The notes below the pieces were generated by a model, which was given only the letters and a program-made list of their open reading frames with translations, did no database searches and was not told where the DNA came from. A stretch of DNA of 64,000 bases, taken from positions 124,001 to 188,000 of the forward strand of contig WNNJ02001213.1 in the NCBI GenBank assembly GCA_012934845.2, read 5' to 3'. Below, one piece after another: positions 53,801 through 59,800 of this stretch. The DNA is from Pomphorhynchus laevis (Eukaryota > Acanthocephala > Palaeacanthocephala > Echinorhynchida > Pomphorhynchidae). Position 1 is the first letter of the stretch. Every line of letters begins with the position of its first letter. The translations under genes and the position numbers were made by a program.

Positions 53801-56800
53801 ACAGTCCTGATCATAATAAAAATAATTAGAGCTTAAAAATTTTCCTCGATGGTTGACTTACTTTGATAATTGTTATTGCGATAATGACTGTTATAAGTAG
53901 AAAGAATAAATTCTCTTTCTCTTTCACATGTCGGTAATTAGACTAAAGCCAATAATGAGAAAGTAACTTTAACTTTTACACGAACAGTTACTTCATAAAT
54001 TTTGCACAAAAGTTATGACGAATAAGTAAACAATTTCAATTGATGTGTGATGTATTGAATATTATAATATTATAGTATTCAATATTTATATGTTAGTTCT
54101 ATATTTAACTTAATTCATAACACTTTTTTATTAAAAGTTATTAATTAAAATAAAGAAAAAGCTAGTATAGACATTATATTTGTAAATGAATTAAACGTTT
54201 GTTAGCTTTGAATTTTAAAATGTTCTTTTTAATCTAACAATTTGATTTTGATCTGATGGAAACAAATCTCAAGTTATTATTTTAATTTTAAGTTAAAATG
54301 TTTAAACGGTTTATAAGTTATTTTTCAGAAAAATGGCTAAAGACTTTAAACGTACTCGTTATACTTGAATATTTTAGGTAAAAATTAAAATTAATTTATA
54401 AGTAAAGTTTAACTAAATTAAACAAATTATATATAAATTAAATATTTGTATGTAATATATATAGATTAATTAAATATAAAATTTATATTTATATTTTAGG
54501 TATAAAACAAACTTAATTTATAACTAGTAATCATAAATTAAGCTTAATTTTATTATTTATGATTATAAATCAATTATAAATTAATTCTATTTAATTAATA
54601 ATAAATTAAACTTTATTTATAATAGTGAAATAATATAGCTTCATTGATTACACTTGTTTATTAAGATAATTTTTCACATATTTGTAAAAATATTTATATT
54701 ACCCATACAAGCAATAGTTTATTGTATTCATTTCCGTGAACCAGAAGCAAACAAATCACTAGTAAAGATATTACGAAGGATAAGTCAATATTTTTGTGGT
54801 AAATTTACATTTTCAATTTACATTTTAAATCAATTATAAATAAATTAATAATTTGAACTTTTCGCAACACACTAAGTGAAAATGTATTCGAAATATAAAT
54901 AATTACGATTTTATTTCAGCTTAATTTAGTGTTTACTGCAATGTAAATGACGAATAAGTAAGCAATTTAAATAAAATATATTGCATATTTAATTTGTTAA
55001 ATAAACGTGATGTGTGATATTCATAAGTATGTATTGAATATTATATGTAAAAGTAAATAATTTTAAAGATAAGCTTTTAGTATGATACAAAGTAGTAACT
55101 GAAACTGTCAAGTAATTGTACGAATGGAAGGCTGTGGGTCACAGATTGTCAAAAATGTCGGCTTTGACTGAAATGCCGGTTATTTTTTTAAATTCACTTT
55201 ATACAAATTTAGATTAGTTGATATGGATTGATCGATAAAAAATTAATTAATTTTCTATCGATGTTTCGATAAAATTGATAACAATAAGTTTTAAATTTTA
55301 ATAACTAATTTTCTATTTTTTTTATTAAAATTAATTAATATTCGTTATAATAATGGTTATAATAAAGGTAAAAAGATATAAATAAATATCATAAATATTT
55401 TCAAAATTTTACTTTTTGCCGTCGCAAAGAATAAAATTAATATGATTAATTAATAAAATTAATTAACCTTTGTTAATATGTAGTGCTATTTACATCCTTT
55501 CTCAGTTTATGCATTATTAAAGAACAAGGTAATAGAAATTAATACTGGCAAGATATACTATTTCAATATTAATTTAAGAGTAGAATTTTTAGAACATAAA
55601 AAGATTAAATTTTTTAATATTTTCATAAATAATATTTATAAATATTTTAAATATTTTAATTATGAAAATATTGATTTTGCTAATATAGTGGTCGTGATAC
55701 AAAAAGTAATTGATCCTGTAATAGGGAAGAGATATAATATATTTATATTATTCAAATTATATAATTTGAATAATAAAATTAAATACTTTGGATCTTATTC
55801 TTGATCTTAATAGAATACGTATTTGACTCCGCTGGTATGTGGGAATAATGATTGAAATGTTATAGCAAAGCAATTTCTACTGATATCCTTCAACATTAAT
55901 TTTAAAAAATGATATGTTAATTATTAATTTATTCAACAGAAATATCAAGTCTATTACCTGTTTCAAATTTTTCAAAATTTCAAGATATTTTAATTGTTTT
56001 TTATCCTAAACACTATTGAGCTATAAGATTGGTAGTACACAAATTCACTACTTATGCTACATATAACGATTTATTTTAATTAAGATGTAGTTAAACAATG
56101 ATACTATTAGTAGAAATCACAATATATTGGTAAAATTTCCTATTCCTGGCACAAAATAAAAATAATCTTTTATATTGTAATATATCACACACTGAATTAT
56201 CATTTTAACGTTTTAGTAACGACAACGTATAGTTCCTATCCATTTTAATGATAACCAAGAAACTTAAGCGGCTATTTGCTGTATTATGTTTTTGCCTTTT
56301 ATCGGTATATGTTGTTTGGTATATCAACGATTCACACTTTGCAAGCAATAAATCTGAAATTGGAAGGGTGCCACATTGTTCAATGTTCGTATCTGGTCAT
56401 CACAATCATGGCATTAAGGATGATGATTTTGATACATTCCATAAATCACACACATTTCCCGATGCTTATACGAATGTAAGGCACGGAGGAAGTTGGACGC
56501 CATCACACTGTTTACCTGTATACGATCCTATCATAGTTATAGTACCGCTTAAAAATCGTCATGAACATCTTAAAGTATTTCTGTCCATCATGCACCTATT
56601 CCTACAGATACAAAATATACCTTATTCGATTCTAACAATAACTCAAGAAGACGGTGAAGAGTTTAACAGGGGAATACTAATGAATATGGCAGTACTATAT
56701 GCTAACAAACGTGTAAACTGTTTTATTTTTGCCGATGTTGACTTAATTCCCGATTTTTATGACAACTTATATACCTGCAACAAAATAAAACCAAAATCTT

Positions 56801-59800
56801 TGATAACTGCTGTATCATATATAGACTATATGCCCAAGAAAAAAAACGCGAAGGTCGATAATTATAATTTTGGAGGAATAGTTGCACTAACAAGAGAACA
56901 GTTTATCAAAGTTAATGGATTTAGTACTATGTTTTGGGGTTGGGGAGAAGAAGATCGTGACTTGTACAGACGATGCGTGTATTTCTACGGTGGTATTGAA
57001 AGGGTTGCCTTAAATGTCGGAAGCGTATCACATCTAAGCCACCCACACATCAATATGTCATCGAAATTCAGACGTTTTACGAAGATTAAAAAAGCATCTT
57101 ATGACTACACTAAGGATGGTCTAACAAATTCTGATAGCATCTGCCAATTAGTGAAAGTCACAAAGTATCCGTTGCGAGAAAACTTAGTGGTGAAATGCAA
57201 AAGACCTCCCGAATCGACAATTGAAAAGTTTTTAAACATTTCCGATTTGAAAAAAAGATAAAAGATTTGTTAAAATCCTTTGTGGTAGGAATGATATAAT
57301 ATTATTTAAGTAATGATTTAATATTATGCTATCTTTAAATATTAATTTTAACAAATGATATATTAACTATTAGTATATTAATATATGAACTATTATTAAT
57401 TGTTTCAAATTTTCAAAATTTTGAGATTTTTAAATTATTATTTTTGTACTAAACACTATTGAACAAAGCACCATTTTTGTACTAAACCCTATTCAGGACA
57501 AAGTAAAGGCTTGAGAAAATATTTGAGTATATCCGTGGATATAATTATACAACTAAATTTTAGTCTTTTTGTTTTCTATGTAAATGGACTAATTATAAAG
57601 TCTGCGAGCATAATTATCATTAAAACCAATCGTCATGTCGCTATCGAAGTCGATCTTGTGATCCGTCTCGTAAATGTGATTAGCTATGGCTTTGAACACA
57701 TTACCTCGTCGTATGGCGTATTTGTGCTGGCTAACTCGTTTATTTTATTTTTGGCTGGTTTCTCCCATGTTCTTTAGGGGACAGTCAGAACATGGAATGC
57801 AAAATATAAGTCCATCAGGGGTATTCCTCAGTTTTACTATTAGTATTCAGCCTAAAGTCGTGGGCTTTTTGTGGTATAGTTATACTTGATCTACGTGATC
57901 AATTTTAAGGAGACGGATTAGCAGCTTAAAGCAATACTCATTAATATAATGTACATGCGTATAAATTGTTTTTGGTTTTTACTATGCCTTTTATGCGAAT
58001 CCTGTGCTGCAGTCAAATTAATAAAATATGTGTAGACGTTGACGTTACTAAACCTACAAACTCTCAGTATATGGCATATAATATAACATCGTAATATCCC
58101 TAAAACAATCGATCACTTGCATCCTTTGATAAGAAGTATCACACACTGTCTTAGCAGACTCATATGCTACAAAAATTGAATCAACTACTTTAAAACTGGG
58201 GAAACATTTAGTCTGGCTTCGCACATATTTTTAAACGTTATTATTCGTGATCTTACTCTTGGTATGTTTGTTGACTTTATAACGCCATTCGACTTCATAA
58301 AAACTCAGTATATCGAGCACAATAGTTTCTACTCGTAGTGTGATCCGTGGAGATCGACTTGATCACATTATTTATTCATTTTTGTAAATGATTTTGAGGT
58401 AGCTCTACATAACGAATGCCAAACATTAATTGTTAAGAATGTCCAACACTATTATGAACATTAAACTCTGTTCTTTATGCTGATGACTTTGTGATTCTAG
58501 TAAAGATAAGAAATCGATTCAAAACGCAATAAATGATCTAGCTTAGCTCTGTTCAGATAAACTCCTTGAATTGAATTGAAAAAAAACAAGAATAATCTAA
58601 GCAATCAGAACGTTGAGTTCAGCAAACAAAACTTAGGAGTTCTATTGACTTTACGTAGTCTCAAGAGAAGGACGATTCAGTTCATTTAAAAAAATACTCG
58701 CTTGAAAATGTTAACTAGCCCGATCCTCGACTGTTCGTTTTCCCAGTTTATACACAATTTAGTAAGCGGTATCCATGTGATACTAAATGTGACTTTGTGT
58801 GGAGGATTTCGATCCACAGATTTCACGATACTTTCTGTTGTGCCGTCTACTTATTCATCAACATGTAGATGCGTGCATGTTTTTCTGTGGCAAAACATGT
58901 AAGTCTTTATTCCATGTATTTGAGTATCCAGTGTTGACAAAAAATCGTTGAATAGCATCGATGGGTTAAGCTTACGTCTAGCCAGCTAAGTTCTATTTGC
59001 CTGCTGAGAGCACGCGCTGTGAACTCAAATTAAAGCTGGATTCTTGACAGAATAATTCGTTGCTAATGACATTTGATATGCTTTTCTAAAACATTGCTTT
59101 AATTTGGCTAAGCCGAAAGGCGTAATGCACTATTAAATTTATCTTTTTTCTTTTGCATTAATCTTTTTATTAAGAAACCCAAAAGATGATAAACAAATTA
59201 ACGATCGTGAGTATTTATATAATTCAAGCATTTATTATATACGATGGTATGGTAAAATAATAATAAAATTAAGTGCTTCTAAGATATCTTTAAAATTGTA
59301 TTAAGATGTTATCAATGCGTATCATATAATAATTAGCAAATTGATGAATTTGACATGAATTAAATAGCGGAAATAAAAAAATGGTTTAAAAAAGAATTCT
59401 AAATTAAATTAGCGTAAATTAAAAAGTGAACACAATTCAAAAAGTTTCAATCAAACGTAAATCGAAGTATAGGTTTATTTCAAAAGTTATTAAAAATTTA
59501 CGAAAATTATATTTGAAAACAAATTTTACCTGACAAATTTCAAAAGATATTCTCCTTCGCTGTAAAATTTTTCGCACGCACTTGACAAAGATTCCATATC
59601 AGTGGACAGCTCCACGAGTTTACAGTCAATTTGCCTTACGGAATTAGTTGAATCTTCGTTTCCACTGTCTGTTCCGTTTATTTCTTCGTCCATTTGACTT
59701 AACCAATTCGAAAGCTAGAAGCGAAATTAAATTTGAAACTAAAATTTACAATTGATTATGAGAAGATAACTCTTGATAAACTCTTATTTGAAGATAAGCA

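Noticed and set aside
54654-54839. Plus-strand 61-codon frame with a hydrophobic start
   Set aside because: Hydrophobic codons are expected by chance in T-rich DNA; no neighbour, promoter or homology seen.
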